NCBI RefSeq assembly: GCF_008831085.1
Contig: NZ_WBJY01000004.1
Location: forward strand, 248,001 to 312,000
Source of the DNA: Pseudoclavibacter endophyticus
GTDB lineage: Bacteria; Actinomycetota; Actinomycetes; Actinomycetales; Microbacteriaceae
Direction: 5' to 3'
DNA: 64,000 bases
Shown here: piece after piece, positions 23,168-32,124 of the stretch
Position numbering within the stretch: the stretch's first letter is position 1
How the letters are laid out: each line of letters opens with the position of its first letter
Notes under the pieces: model-generated
The model's input: the letters and a program-made list of their open reading frames with translations, nothing else
Database searches by the model: none
What the model was told of the DNA's origin: nothing
Program-made: the position numbers and the translations under genes

Positions 23168-25717
23168 GTGACCAAGAACCGAACGGACGACGCCCACGAC
23201 TACGACTTCCGCGCGCTGCAGGAGAAGTGGGCGCCGGTGTGGCAAGAGCTTGGGCTTTTCGACTCCAGCAAGGACGGTGACAACCGCCCCCGCAAGTACG
23301 TGCTCGACATGTTCCCGTACCCGTCGGGTGACCTGCACATGGGTCACGCCGAGCAGTACGCCCTGGGCGACGCGGCCGCGCGCTACTGGCGCCACCAGGG
23401 CTTCAACGTGCTCCACCCCATCGGATGGGACTCGTTCGGCCTGCCTGCCGAGAACGCCGCGATCAAGAACGGCGGCGACCCCCGCGACTGGACCTACGCC
23501 AACATCGCCCAGCAGCGCGAGAGCATGCAGCGGTACGGCGTCAGCTTCGACTGGAAGCGCGTGCTGCACACGTCTGACCCCGAGTACTACCGCTGGAACC
23601 AGTGGCTCTTCGTGCAGATGTACAAGAAGGGGCTCGCGTACCGAAAGTACAGCGACGTCAACTGGTGCCCGCAGGACCAGACGGTGCTCGCGAACGAGCA
23701 GGTCGTTGACGGACTCTGCGAGCGCTGCGGCGCCGAGGTCACGAAGAAGAAGCTCAACCAGTGGTACTTCAAGATCACCGACTACGCCGACCGCCTGCTC
23801 GACGACCTCAAGCAGCTCGAGGGGCACTGGCCGGCGAAGGTGCTGGCGATGCAGCGCAACTGGATCGGCCGGTCGCTCGGCGCCGACGTCGACTTCGAGA
23901 TCGAGGATCGCGACGAGAAGGTGACGGTGTTCACGACGCGGCCCGACACGCTTTACGGCGCGACGTTCATGGTCGTCGCGCCCGACAGCGAGCTCGCGGC
24001 GGAGCTCGTCGCGAACGCGAGCGAGGAGACGCGCGAGACGTTCCGGCGCTACCTCGATGACGTGCACTCCCTCGGCGCGATCGAGCGGCAGTCGGCCGAG
24101 CGCCCGAAGACGGGACTCTTCCTCGAGCGCTACGCGATCAATCCCCTGAGCGGCGAGCGGCTTCCCGTCTGGGCCGCCGACTACGTGCTCGCCGACTACG
24201 GTCACGGCGCCATCATGGCCGTGCCGGCGCATGACCAGCGCGACCTCGACTTCGCGCGGACCTTCGACCTGCCCGTTCGCGTGGTCGTCGACACGACGCA
24301 GCCCATCACCGGCGCAATCCCGATCATCACCGAGGACACGGAGCTGCCAGAGCTCGATGACCTCAACCCGGCCGTCACGGGCGAGGCGCTCACGGGCGAT
24401 GGGCGCCTGTGCAACTCCGGGCCGCTCAACGGCCTCTCGAAGCGCAACGCGATCTCGCGGGCGATCGAGATCCTCGGCGATCGCGGCACGGGCCGCCCCG
24501 CCAAGAACTTCCGGCTCCGCGACTGGCTCATCTCGCGTCAGCGGTACTGGGGCACGCCCATCCCGATCCTCCACGGCGAGAACGGCGAAGAGGTGGCCGT
24601 GCCCGAAGACCAGCTGCCCGTGGTGCTGCCGGATGCCGAGGGTCTCGACCTGCGACCGAAGGGTTCTTCGCCGCTCGGTGGCGCCGAGGAATGGATGCGG
24701 GCGGAGCATCCCGTCACCGGCGCGCCGATGCGACGCGATGCCGACACGATGGACACGTTCGTCGACTCGTCGTGGTACTTTCTGCGATTCCTCTCCCCGA
24801 ACGACGACACGCGCGCGTTCGATCCGGCTGAGGCGGAGAAATGGGCGCCGGTCGACCAGTACATCGGCGGCGTCGAGCACGCGATCCTGCACCTGCTGTA
24901 CGCGCGGTTCATCACGAAGGTGCTCTACGACCTCGGGTTCATCACGTTCTCCGAGCCGTTCAGCGCCCTGCTCAATCAGGGCATGGTGATCATGGACGGC
25001 GCGAAGATGTCGAAGTCAAAGGGCAACGTCGTCAAGCTCTCCGATGAGCTCGACACATACGGCGTCGACGCGGTGCGCCTGACCATGCTGTTCGCGTCGC
25101 CGCCGGAGGACGACGTCGACTGGGCCGACGTGTCGGTCGCCGGGTCGGCGAAGTTCCTGGCCCGCGCGTGGCGCGTGGCGAACGACGTGACGAGCGACCC
25201 GGACGTCGACACGGCCCGCGGCGACCTCGCGACCCGGCGGGCCGTGCACCGCTTCCTCGACGAGATCGGCCCGCTCGCCTCGTCGTTCAAGTACAACGTG
25301 ATCATCGCGCGTCTCATGGAGCTCACGAACGTCACGCGCAAGGCCATCGACTCGGGCCCGGGCCCCGCCGACCCCGCCGTGCGCGAGGCGGCGGAGGCGA
25401 TCGCCGTCGTGCTCGACCTGTTCGCCCCGTACACGGCCGAGGACATGTGGGTGAAGCTCGGTCACGAGCCGGGCGTCGCGCTCGTGAGATGGCCGAAGGC
25501 CGTGTCGTCGCTGACGCAGGAGGACGAGATCACGGCCGTCGTGCAGATCAACGGCAAGGTGCGGGCCCGGCTCGAGGTATCGCCGCGCATCGGCGAGGCC
25601 GAGCTCGAGAGACTTGCGTTCGAGGCGCCACCGGTCAAGCGCGCGCTGGAGGGGAAAACGATCGCCAAGGTGATCGTCCGGGCGCCGAAGATCGTGAACA
25701 TCGCGGTCAAGGGGTAG
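23168..25717 (+). CDS. leuS: Leucyl-tRNA synthetase
   Basis: An 849-residue class I synthetase that charges tRNA-Leu. The HIGH motif is HMGH (residues 57-60, in [18 protein letters not shown]). The KMSKS loop is exactly KMSKS (613-617). The CP1 editing domain carries the threonine-rich region ([15 protein letters not shown]) and the [19 protein letters not shown] segment with its conserved Asp. The C-terminal anticodon and tRNA-binding region ends [19 protein letters not shown], as is standard. It starts at GTG 23168. It forms the first member of the conserved leuS-comEA-comEC-holA order and is convergent with the next gene. Confidence 0.98.
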   Translation: MTKNRTDDAHDYDFRALQEKWAPVWQELGLFDSSKDGDNRPRKYVLDMFPYPSGDLHMGHAEQYALGDAAARYWRHQGFNVLHPIGWDSFGLPAENAAIKNGGDPRDWTYANIAQQRESMQRYGVSFDWKRVLHTSDPEYYRWNQWLFVQMYKKGLAYRKYSDVNWCPQDQTVLANEQVVDGLCERCGAEVTKKKLNQWYFKITDYADRLLDDLKQLEGHWPAKVLAMQRNWIGRSLGADVDFEIEDRDEKVTVFTTRPDTLYGATFMVVAPDSELAAELVANASEETRETFRRYLDDVHSLGAIERQSAERPKTGLFLERYAINPLSGERLPVWAADYVLADYGHGAIMAVPAHDQRDLDFARTFDLPVRVVVDTTQPITGAIPIITEDTELPELDDLNPAVTGEALTGDGRLCNSGPLNGLSKRNAISRAIEILGDRGTGRPAKNFRLRDWLISRQRYWGTPIPILHGENGEEVAVPEDQLPVVLPDAEGLDLRPKGSSPLGGAEEWMRAEHPVTGAPMRRDADTMDTFVDSSWYFLRFLSPNDDTRAFDPAEAEKWAPVDQYIGGVEHAILHLLYARFITKVLYDLGFITFSEPFSALLNQGMVIMDGAKMSKSKGNVVKLSDELDTYGVDAVRLTMLFASPPEDDVDWADVSVAGSAKFLARAWRVANDVTSDPDVDTARGDLATRRAVHRFLDEIGPLASSFKYNVIIARLMELTNVTRKAIDSGPGPADPAVREAAEAIAVVLDLFAPYTAEDMWVKLGHEPGVALVRWPKAVSSLTQEDEITAVVQINGKVRARLEVSPRIGEAELERLAFEAPPVKRALEGKTIAKVIVRAPKIVNIAVKG

Positions 25718-25718
25718 T

Positions 25719-25736
25719 CGCCGCGGGTCCGCGGCG
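25719..25736. terminator. Possible hairpin between leuS and the convergent membrane protein gene
   Basis: CGCCGCGG-GT-CCGCGGCG: an 8-bp self-complementary stretch immediately after the leuS stop. The two-base loop makes it less certain than the others. Confidence 0.4.
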
Positions 25737-25769
25737 GCGGTACTCCGGAGTCCCCGGCGAGCCGTCGCC

Positions 25770-26972
25770 CTAGTCCCGGCCGAGTTCCGGCTCCGTGTCC
25801 TGGATGCTCCGGAGCCGGTACTTCTCGCGCTGCCCGTAGGCGACCTGGCGCACGGAGGCTTCGGATTCGAAGCTCGACCCCACCGCGCCGGCGAGCACAC
25901 CCATGGTGGAGAATCCCCAAGCCAGCCCGAGATAGCTGGTGAAGCTTGGCGGCCGGAGCAGGGTTTCCTCGAGGAGCGCCTCCGGCACGAGGAACCAGGC
26001 GATCGCGAAGTTCATCACGAACAGGCCCGCGTAGAGGGCGGCCACGCCGATCGAGAGCGTCACGAGGGTGGCGGCGTTGTAGAGGCCCACCAGCCGGTGG
26101 GATCGGCGCTCGCGCTCACTGACCCGCTCCCACAGCCCGTGGCGGAAGATGAGCCACGACACGAGGATCGTCATCGCCAGCAGGCTGGCGAACACGCGCC
26201 GGTCTGGGGTGAGCATGTCGCCGATCTGCCAGATCGTCGTCGAGGAGAGGCCGAAGGCGCTCGTCGCGAGCGCCGCCGCCATGGCGCTCGACAGGCCGAA
26301 CACCACGTTCCAGGGCCGGTTGGCCCGCACCATGCCGACCACGAGCAGCGGCCAGGCGATCGCCGGATGCTTGGTGTAGCGCACGCCGTTCTCGCCGGCA
26401 TCGTCGACGCTGGCCATCGCGATCTGATTCTCCGCCGCATCGGCGATCCCGCGATCGCCGAGCAGTTCGCCGAGCATCCGCGCGGCGACGCGCTTCAGCC
26501 GGCGCTGCATGAGCGGCCCGAGCGCCGGCATCGAGATGACGGCGACGCCCCGGCCCGTGTCGCGCTGCGCGATCACGGGGCGGCTCCTGAGCAGGAGCGG
26601 CAGGTCGGTCACGCAGAGCGCGTATCGCCAGCCGCGCGCGATGCGGATCTCGTCGACGACCTCCATGAGCTCGTCGATGTTGTCGGCCTGCGCGGACCGC
26701 GGGTCGGTCGCGACCTCGACGTCCCAGCGCTCGCCCGTGTGCTCGTCGAGCCAGTCGGCGAGCCCGAGCGTGAGGTGCTCGCCCGCTTCGGTCGGCGAAA
26801 CCGGATCGAGGATGATGCCGACGCTCGGCGCGTCCGACTCGGCGCTCTCGGGCGGGGCAGGTTCCCGCGAGCGTCGATCCGCTACCGATTCGTGTGACGC
26901 GTCCCGCGGAGCGGAGCCGTCACCCCGCCTGCGAGGCGCCGCTGGCCCGGAGAGGTCTGCAGATGACTCCAT
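25770..26972 (-). CDS. Conserved actinobacterial membrane protein of unknown function
   Basis: A 400-residue protein. Residues 1-50 are disordered (Ser/Pro/Arg/Asp). A soluble domain (about 52-200) begins VGIILDPVSPTEAGEHL and includes RYALCVTDLPLLLRSRPVIA and VISMPALGPLMQRRL. Four or so membrane helices follow between about 210 and 365, and the tail ends with charged residues. Homologous Streptomyces-type proteins are sometimes labelled methylene-tetrahydrofolate dehydrogenase, a label this sequence does not support. The ATG at 26972 has a GAATGT box six bases upstream and no ribosome-binding site, so a leaderless transcript is likely. It is divergent from comEA. Confidence 0.7.
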   Translation of the reverse strand: MESSADLSGPAAPRRRGDGSAPRDASHESVADRRSREPAPPESAESDAPSVGIILDPVSPTEAGEHLTLGLADWLDEHTGERWDVEVATDPRSAQADNIDELMEVVDEIRIARGWRYALCVTDLPLLLRSRPVIAQRDTGRGVAVISMPALGPLMQRRLKRVAARMLGELLGDRGIADAAENQIAMASVDDAGENGVRYTKHPAIAWPLLVVGMVRANRPWNVVFGLSSAMAAALATSAFGLSSTTIWQIGDMLTPDRRVFASLLAMTILVSWLIFRHGLWERVSERERRSHRLVGLYNAATLVTLSIGVAALYAGLFVMNFAIAWFLVPEALLEETLLRPPSFTSYLGLAWGFSTMGVLAGAVGSSFESEASVRQVAYGQREKYRLRSIQDTEPELGRD

Positions 26973-26978
26973 GTGGGT

Positions 26979-26984
26979 ACATTC
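26979..26984 (-). promoter_or_regulatory. -10-like box of the leaderless membrane-protein gene
   Basis: Read on the minus strand: GAATGT, six bases (acccac), ATG at 26972. It matches the A and T positions of TAnnnT at leaderless spacing. Confidence 0.4.
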
Positions 26985-27107
26985 GCACGACAACCGTGGC
27001 GGAGGCTCAGCACCCGGCGTCGTCGCCGGTTGCGTGTGGAGCACGCCGCGCGCGGCCACTGTCCACAGCCGGCCCGACGGCTCGCGCCGGCGGCTGCAGC
27101 GCCCGCT

Positions 27108-27113
27108 TACCGT
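27108..27113 (+). promoter_or_regulatory. -10 box of a leaderless comEA transcript
   Basis: TACCGT, six bases (gctcgc), then the ATG at 27120. This is the canonical leaderless spacing; no Shine-Dalgarno sequence is present. Confidence 0.55.
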
Positions 27114-27119
27114 GCTCGC

Positions 27120-28193
27120 ATGCGGCAGGAGCGTGGCGGGGGTGGCGGTGCCTTCCGGGCGCTCGTCGACGGCGCCGTTGCCCGGAAGGAGCGCGCGGGC
27201 GAGCGGGCCGCCCCAGCCGGTGGCGACAGCGAGCCGGCGAACGGTGACGCCCGGCGCACGCCGCCCGAGCTGATCGACGCGACCGGCCTGCACGTCGCCG
27301 GCCTGGAGCCCGGCCCACCGGATGAGCCCGCCACCGAGCGAGGCTCCGGCCCAGACACCGCGAGCGAGCGGTCGCAAGGCGCAGTCGAGCCCCCCGAGCC
27401 CGACACGGTGACCCTCACCGGCGCCGAGCTCGACGCGCTCTTCGAGCGACCGGCCCGACCCCGCGTGCGCATGGGCGTCGGCGCCGGTATCGTGCTCGCG
27501 CTCGTCGCGCTCGCCGTGGGGCTCATCGTCGCGGCGCTGCAGCCCTCACCCGCCACCTCGATCGGCGGCGACCCCGATCCCGCCGTCACCGGCGACGAGC
27601 TCGGGGGTGAGCTCGGCGATCCGCTTGCCGGGCCGGGCGCGGCCCCCGATGGTCCCGGGGCGGCGAGCGCGGGCGGCACGGGAGCGGGCGGCGCGGCCAC
27701 CCTGCTCGTGCACGTCGTGGGAGCGGTCACCGACCCGGGCGTCGTGACGCTCGCGCCGGGGTCGCGCGTCGTCGACGCGATCGATGCCGCGGGCGGCTTC
27801 ACCGCCGAGGCCGACCGAGCGGCCGTCAACCTCGCGCGCGCCGTCGTCGACGGTGAACAGCTCTGGGTGCCGCGGGTGGGCGAGCAACCGCCCGACACGG
27901 CCGGGCAGGGGCAGGCGGTTTCCGGCGACGACGCCGGTGGTGGTGGTGGTGGCGGACCCGGCGCGGCGGACGCGGGCGCCGGTGCTCCGGGCGGGGCTGG
28001 CGCGCTCGTGAACCTCAACACGGCGACGCAGTCGGAGCTCGAAACACTGCCCCGGATCGGGCCGGCGCTCGCCCAGCGCATCATCGACTACCGCGATCAG
28101 CACGGCGGTTTTGCGACGGTGGACGAGCTGAAGAACGTGAGCGGCATCGGCGACAAGATCTTCGAGGCGCTCGCCCCGCTCGTCACGGTGTGA
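27120..28193 (+). CDS. comEA: Competence DNA-binding protein ComEA (SLBB + helix-hairpin-helix)
   Basis: A 357-residue single-pass membrane protein. A charged cytoplasmic N-terminus (1-115) precedes one transmembrane helix (about 118-141). A Gly/Pro-rich linker follows, then an SLBB domain (LLVHVVGAVTDPGVVTLAPG...WVP), another Gly-rich linker, and the C-terminal helix-hairpin-helix pair (LVNLNTATQSELETLPRIG...FATVDELKNVSGIGDKIFEAL). It binds double-stranded DNA outside the membrane and delivers it to ComEC. The N-terminal cytoplasmic part is longer than in Bacillus. comEC begins inside its last codons (GTGTGA overlap), so translation is coupled. Confidence 0.93.
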   Translation: MRQERGGGGGAFRALVDGAVARKERAGERAAPAGGDSEPANGDARRTPPELIDATGLHVAGLEPGPPDEPATERGSGPDTASERSQGAVEPPEPDTVTLTGAELDALFERPARPRVRMGVGAGIVLALVALAVGLIVAALQPSPATSIGGDPDPAVTGDELGGELGDPLAGPGAAPDGPGAASAGGTGAGGAATLLVHVVGAVTDPGVVTLAPGSRVVDAIDAAGGFTAEADRAAVNLARAVVDGEQLWVPRVGEQPPDTAGQGQAVSGDDAGGGGGGGPGAADAGAGAPGGAGALVNLNTATQSELETLPRIGPALAQRIIDYRDQHGGFATVDELKNVSGIGDKIFEALAPLVTV

Positions 28194-30856
28194 CGTTGGA
28201 TCGAAGCGGCGGGGGCGACGGCCGCGTGCGGTCCCGCGGGGAGGCGTCGTTCGCCGAGGAGCCCCGTGACGATGACGGGCGTCGCCTCGACCTGCGGCTC
28301 CTGCCCGCGGCGCTGACGGCGTGGGCGGTGGCGCTCGTGGTGGCCCTCGAACCCGGCGCGGGATGGCCCGTGGCGATCGGATGCGCCATTGCGGCGATCG
28401 CGTTGCTCGCGGTGATCGCCTGGTTACGGCCGCGCGGACACCTGCGTCTGGCGCTCGTGCTCGTGCAGGGGGCATGGTGCCTCGCGCTCGCGTCGCTCGT
28501 GGCGTGCAGCGGCGCCGTGCAGTGGCAGGCCTCGCGAGGGCCCGTCGTGGAGGCCGCGCTCGATCACGGCAGTGCCGTGCACGTGCGCGCCGTCGTGACG
28601 GGCATCGTGCCCGATGACGCGCTCATCGCGGCGGACGACGGCACCCCACGCGCCGGGGCGTCGCGGTCCGCGTGGACCGCCGCGGGTGGGGCGAACGGCC
28701 GGTTCCGCGCGAGCGCGAGCGCGCTCGATCTCGGCGACGGATGGGCCGACGTCGACGTGCCGCTGCTCGTGTTCGGCAGCGTCGAGGCGGTCGCGACCGG
28801 GAGTGCCCACGAGGCCGCTCTGCGCGCCCCAGCCATCGGCGCGCAGATCGTGTTCGAGGCGCGGCTTCGCGAGTTCGAGGGCGGCGGCAAACGGCTCATG
28901 GCGCTCGCGACAGATCCCGCGGCGCAGACGGCACCCGCGCATCCGTTCCTGGCCTGGTCCGACGAGCTACGGCACCGCTTCGTGACGGCGGCGCAGGCGC
29001 TGCCCGGTGCCGGCGGGCAGCTGTTGCCTGGCCTCGCGGTCGGCGATACCCGCGCGGTCGACGACGGGCTCGAAGCGGCCATGAAGTCCTCGTCGCTCAC
29101 CCACCTGGTGGCCGTCTCCGGCTCCAATTGCGCGCTCGTTGTCGGGGGGATCGTGCTCATCGGCCGGCTGCTCGGTGCGCCGCGCGGCGTCCGGATCGCC
29201 GCCGCGAGCGCGGCGCTCGCGGCGTTCGTCGTCATCGTGACGCCGGAGGGCAGCGTCGTCCGAGCGGCGGCCATGGCGGCGATCGTCCTCGCCGTCGACG
29301 GCTGGGGCCGGCACGTGCGCGGGGCGCCCGTGCTGTGCCTCGCCGTCATCCTGCTGCTCACCGCGAGCCCCGACCTCGGCGTCGACTACGGCTTCGCGCT
29401 TTCGATCGCCGCGACCGGAGGGCTGCTGCTCGGCACGCGACCGCTCGCGGACCGGCTGGAGCGGTGGATGCCGCGGTGGCTCGCCGTCGCGCTCGCGGTG
29501 CCGGTCGCGGCCCAGCTCGCCTGCCAGCCGATCCTGATCCTGCTGCAGCCCGTCATCCCCGTGTACGGCGTCGTGGCGAACCTTCTCGCGGCACCCGCTG
29601 CCCCCGTCGCGACCATGGTGGGGCTCATCGGGGCGTTGCTCGCGACCCTCGCGCCACCGCTCGCGCCGCTCGCGCTGTGGGCCGCCTGGCTGCCGGCGCA
29701 CTGGATCGGCGTGATCGCGACCGGCACCGCCGGATGGCCGTTCGCCACCCTGCCGTGGCCGCCAGGCATCCTCGGCGCGTTCCTGCTCGCCGTGCTCACC
29801 GCGACCGCTGTCGTCGCGTGGCTCGTGCGGCCGCGGGAGCCGGGCGGACGCCGAGTCTCGTTCGTGGCCGGCGGCCTCGTCATCGTGACCGTCGCCATCA
29901 TCGTGGGATCCGGCGTCGGCTCGGCGCTCGTGCGCTCGGCGACGTTCCCGAGCGAGTGGCGGTACGCAGCCTGTGACGTGGGGCAGGGCGATGCGATCGC
30001 GGTGCGGGCGGGCGACTTCGTGGCCCTCATCGACACGGGGCCCGACGCCGAGCCCCTCGCCGCGTGCCTTGACCTGCTCGGCGTCGAGCGGATCGACGTG
30101 CTCGTGCTCTCGCACTTCGATCACGACCACGACGGCGCCGCGGTCCATCTCGTCGATCGCGTGGCGGCGCTCGTCGTCCCCCACACGGGCGAGGCGCTCA
30201 CGGAGCCGGTCGTGGCGCAGTACGCGACCAGTGGCATCCCCGTGCGCACGGCAGCGGCGGGCGACGTGTGGCAACTCGGCGACACGACGTGGCGGGCACT
30301 GTGGCCGGCCGCCGCGGCAGACGGCGGCCCGTCACCGATGTCGGGCAACGACGGCAGCCTCACGGTTCATGTCGAGCCGGCGAACGGTCCATCGCTCCTC
30401 GCGCTCGGCGACCTCGGTGAGGAGCCGCAATCGCAGGTGCTGCGCGCGGCGCGCGCGGCGGGCGACCGCTCGCCCGCCGCACCCGTACCCGCGGTGCGGG
30501 CCGACATCGTCAAGATGTCGCATCACGGCTCGAGCGACCAGGCGGCCGAGCTCTACGCCGCGACGGGAGCGCAGCTCGCCCTGGTCTCGGTCGGCGCCGG
30601 CAATGGATACGGGCATCCGACGGCGGCGGCGCTCGGCATGCTCGACGCCGCGGGCATCACGGCGGCGCGTACCGACCTCGCCGGGACGATCGTCGTCGGC
30701 GGTGGTGGGAAGGCCCCGTTCGCCGTCTGGATGTCGGGGCGCGCGATCGACGAGGCGGGGACCAGTGAAGCCCAGCGCATTCGTTATGCTGCTTCGCACC
30801 CGGCCGGCATATGGTTGCGCGCATTCCGTCGCCGGAGACCGCCGAAGCGGAGGTGA
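28190..30856 (+). CDS. comEC: ComEC/Rec2 DNA-uptake channel
   Basis: An 888-residue polytopic membrane protein. N-terminal helices come before an OB-like DUF4131 region (about 110-260). The Competence domain (about 280-560) includes LPGLAVGDTRAVDDGLEAAM, THLVAVSGSNCALVVGGI, RAAAMAAIVLAVDGWGR and VPVAAQLACQPILILL. The C-terminal metallo-beta-lactamase domain starts ACDVGQGDAIAVRAGDFVALIDTG, has the metal motif SHFDHDHDGAAVHL, and KMSHHGSSDQAAELY. It would transport single-stranded DNA, with the nuclease-like C-domain degrading the other strand. The GTG start at 28190 overlaps comEA. Function in transformation is inferred; such genes are widespread in non-transformed Actinobacteria. Confidence 0.95.
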   Translation: MTLDRSGGGDGRVRSRGEASFAEEPRDDDGRRLDLRLLPAALTAWAVALVVALEPGAGWPVAIGCAIAAIALLAVIAWLRPRGHLRLALVLVQGAWCLALASLVACSGAVQWQASRGPVVEAALDHGSAVHVRAVVTGIVPDDALIAADDGTPRAGASRSAWTAAGGANGRFRASASALDLGDGWADVDVPLLVFGSVEAVATGSAHEAALRAPAIGAQIVFEARLREFEGGGKRLMALATDPAAQTAPAHPFLAWSDELRHRFVTAAQALPGAGGQLLPGLAVGDTRAVDDGLEAAMKSSSLTHLVAVSGSNCALVVGGIVLIGRLLGAPRGVRIAAASAALAAFVVIVTPEGSVVRAAAMAAIVLAVDGWGRHVRGAPVLCLAVILLLTASPDLGVDYGFALSIAATGGLLLGTRPLADRLERWMPRWLAVALAVPVAAQLACQPILILLQPVIPVYGVVANLLAAPAAPVATMVGLIGALLATLAPPLAPLALWAAWLPAHWIGVIATGTAGWPFATLPWPPGILGAFLLAVLTATAVVAWLVRPREPGGRRVSFVAGGLVIVTVAIIVGSGVGSALVRSATFPSEWRYAACDVGQGDAIAVRAGDFVALIDTGPDAEPLAACLDLLGVERIDVLVLSHFDHDHDGAAVHLVDRVAALVVPHTGEALTEPVVAQYATSGIPVRTAAAGDVWQLGDTTWRALWPAAAADGGPSPMSGNDGSLTVHVEPANGPSLLALGDLGEEPQSQVLRAARAAGDRSPAAPVPAVRADIVKMSHHGSSDQAAELYAATGAQLALVSVGAGNGYGHPTAAALGMLDAAGITAARTDLAGTIVVGGGGKAPFAVWMSGRAIDEAGTSEAQRIRYAASHPAGIWLRAFRRRRPPKRR

Positions 30857-30861
30857 GCACC

Positions 30862-31170
30862 GTGCCGGATCCGAAACCGCACGAACCGGAAGCGTACGAA
30901 CCGGAGACCAACCCGAACGTGCCGTGGTACGAGCGCGGCGGCTTCACGACGATCGCCATGATCAGTCTCGTGCTCGGCCTCGTGTGCTGGCTGGCGATCG
31001 GCGGGGGAGCCGTGTTCGGCGACTTCAGTCTGGTGCGTGGCTTTCTCCCGTTCCCCGCGTTCGGCGGCCTCGTGTTCGGACTGCTCGGCTTTCTTGGACC
31101 CTGGCGCATCGTGGCCGGTGCCGGCGCGCTGCTCAACCTCGCCGCGGTCGTGTTCGCCATGTTCCTCTAA
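30862..31170 (+). CDS. Small membrane protein, two to three TM segments, unknown function
   Basis: A 102-residue protein: an acidic, Pro/Glu-rich N-terminus (DPKPHEPEAYEPETNPNVPW), then hydrophobic helices at about 32-55, 60-75 and 80-100. It lies just after comEC. The GTG at 30862 is preferred because GGAGG lies eight bases upstream; a GTG at 30853 overlaps the comEC stop (GTGA). No domain is recognised. It is convergent with the amidotransferase gene. Confidence 0.6.
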   Translation: MPDPKPHEPEAYEPETNPNVPWYERGGFTTIAMISLVLGLVCWLAIGGGAVFGDFSLVRGFLPFPAFGGLVFGLLGFLGPWRIVAGAGALLNLAAVVFAMFL

Positions 31171-31240
31171 GCCGTGCTCCGGTGCCGGCCCAGTTCCGCT
31201 GCGTCCGCGGCGGGCCGGTCGCGTTCGTTGCCAGGGGGGC

Positions 31241-32041
31241 TCAGACGGGAATCAGGTCCAGCCGCCGGAGCGTGCGGGACTCCAGGTCGACCACGGCGGC
31301 CGTGTCGGGCGGAACCGGCGTCCATCCCGTCCGGCTCAGGCCGCTCGAGATGATCTGCAGGCAGCTGGGCGATGCGCGGTACCCCATCGCGTAGTACTCG
31401 GTCTCGTGGTACGCGGGAATGGCATCCGGCGACTCGAAGAGCTCGCGCAACCCTTCGCGCGGGGAGTCAGCCTTGCTGTTGACGTGGATGCCGAAGAGCT
31501 TGCTGCCCGTGAGCAGCAGCGCGTTGAGGCTCGAGTGCGGGAACTCCCGCATGAGCAGCCGGAGCGCCGTCGTGACCCCCGCCGCCTCGTCGCCCTCGTC
31601 CTGGATGCACTGCACGATGAGTCGGAAGTATCGCTCGCTGTCGGTCGTGCCGCGCAGCTTGGCCCGCTGCTCGGCACCGAGCAGGCCCTCGAGCTTGTCG
31701 ATCGGGCCGATGTGGCCGTTGTGCCCGAACGCGAGGTCGCCATCGACGAACGGGTGCGTGTTGTGCTCGTTGACGGCGAGCCCGCCCGTCGCCCAGCGCA
31801 GGTGCACGAACCCGGCCGAACCGAGTCGCTGCGCGGCGAGCCTCGCGTACTCGGGGTCGTCGTCGGCGCGCTCGAACGAGCGCGCCGACCGCGTACGTCC
31901 GGTTTCGGCGTCGTGCCACGCCATGCCCCACCCGTCCGCGTGCACACGTGTGAGCGAGGTGAACGCTTCGAACTCCTCGGCCCCGAGCTCGTCGACGAGG
32001 GCGGTGGGCGCATCGGCGACGTAGCCGAACAATCGGCACAT
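31241..32041 (-). CDS. Class II glutamine amidotransferase (YafJ/EgtC-like)
   Basis: A 266-residue N-terminal-nucleophile amidohydrolase. The catalytic Cys2 is exposed after Met removal (MCRLFGYVA). HADGWGMAWHD (substrate loop), FVHLRWATGGLAVNEHNTHPF (the Arg and Asn-His-Thr-HPF motif) and LAFGHNGHIG (oxyanion region with Asn-Gly) are all intact. It hydrolyses glutamine or gamma-glutamyl bonds. In the ergothioneine pathway EgtC removes glutamate from a gamma-glutamyl intermediate, but egtB, egtD and egtE are not here. It is divergent from the YbdK-type ligase, which makes gamma-glutamyl bonds, so they may act on the same molecule. This is inference. Confidence 0.82.
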   Translation of the reverse strand: MCRLFGYVADAPTALVDELGAEEFEAFTSLTRVHADGWGMAWHDAETGRTRSARSFERADDDPEYARLAAQRLGSAGFVHLRWATGGLAVNEHNTHPFVDGDLAFGHNGHIGPIDKLEGLLGAEQRAKLRGTTDSERYFRLIVQCIQDEGDEAAGVTTALRLLMREFPHSSLNALLLTGSKLFGIHVNSKADSPREGLRELFESPDAIPAYHETEYYAMGYRASPSCLQIISSGLSRTGWTPVPPDTAAVVDLESRTLRRLDLIPV

Positions 32042-32112
32042 GTGGTGACTCCTCTCGTTGCTGTCGCACTCGAGAGTTTCGCGAACGCCTCAGATTTTCA
32101 ACCTGGCTCTGG

Positions 32113-32118
32113 CATGGT
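32113..32118 (+). promoter_or_regulatory. -10-like box of a leaderless ybdK-type gene
   Basis: CATGGT, six bases (gtggcg), then the ATG at 32125, in the 83-base gap divergent from the amidotransferase gene. No ribosome-binding site is present. Confidence 0.45.
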
Positions 32119-32124
32119 GTGGCG

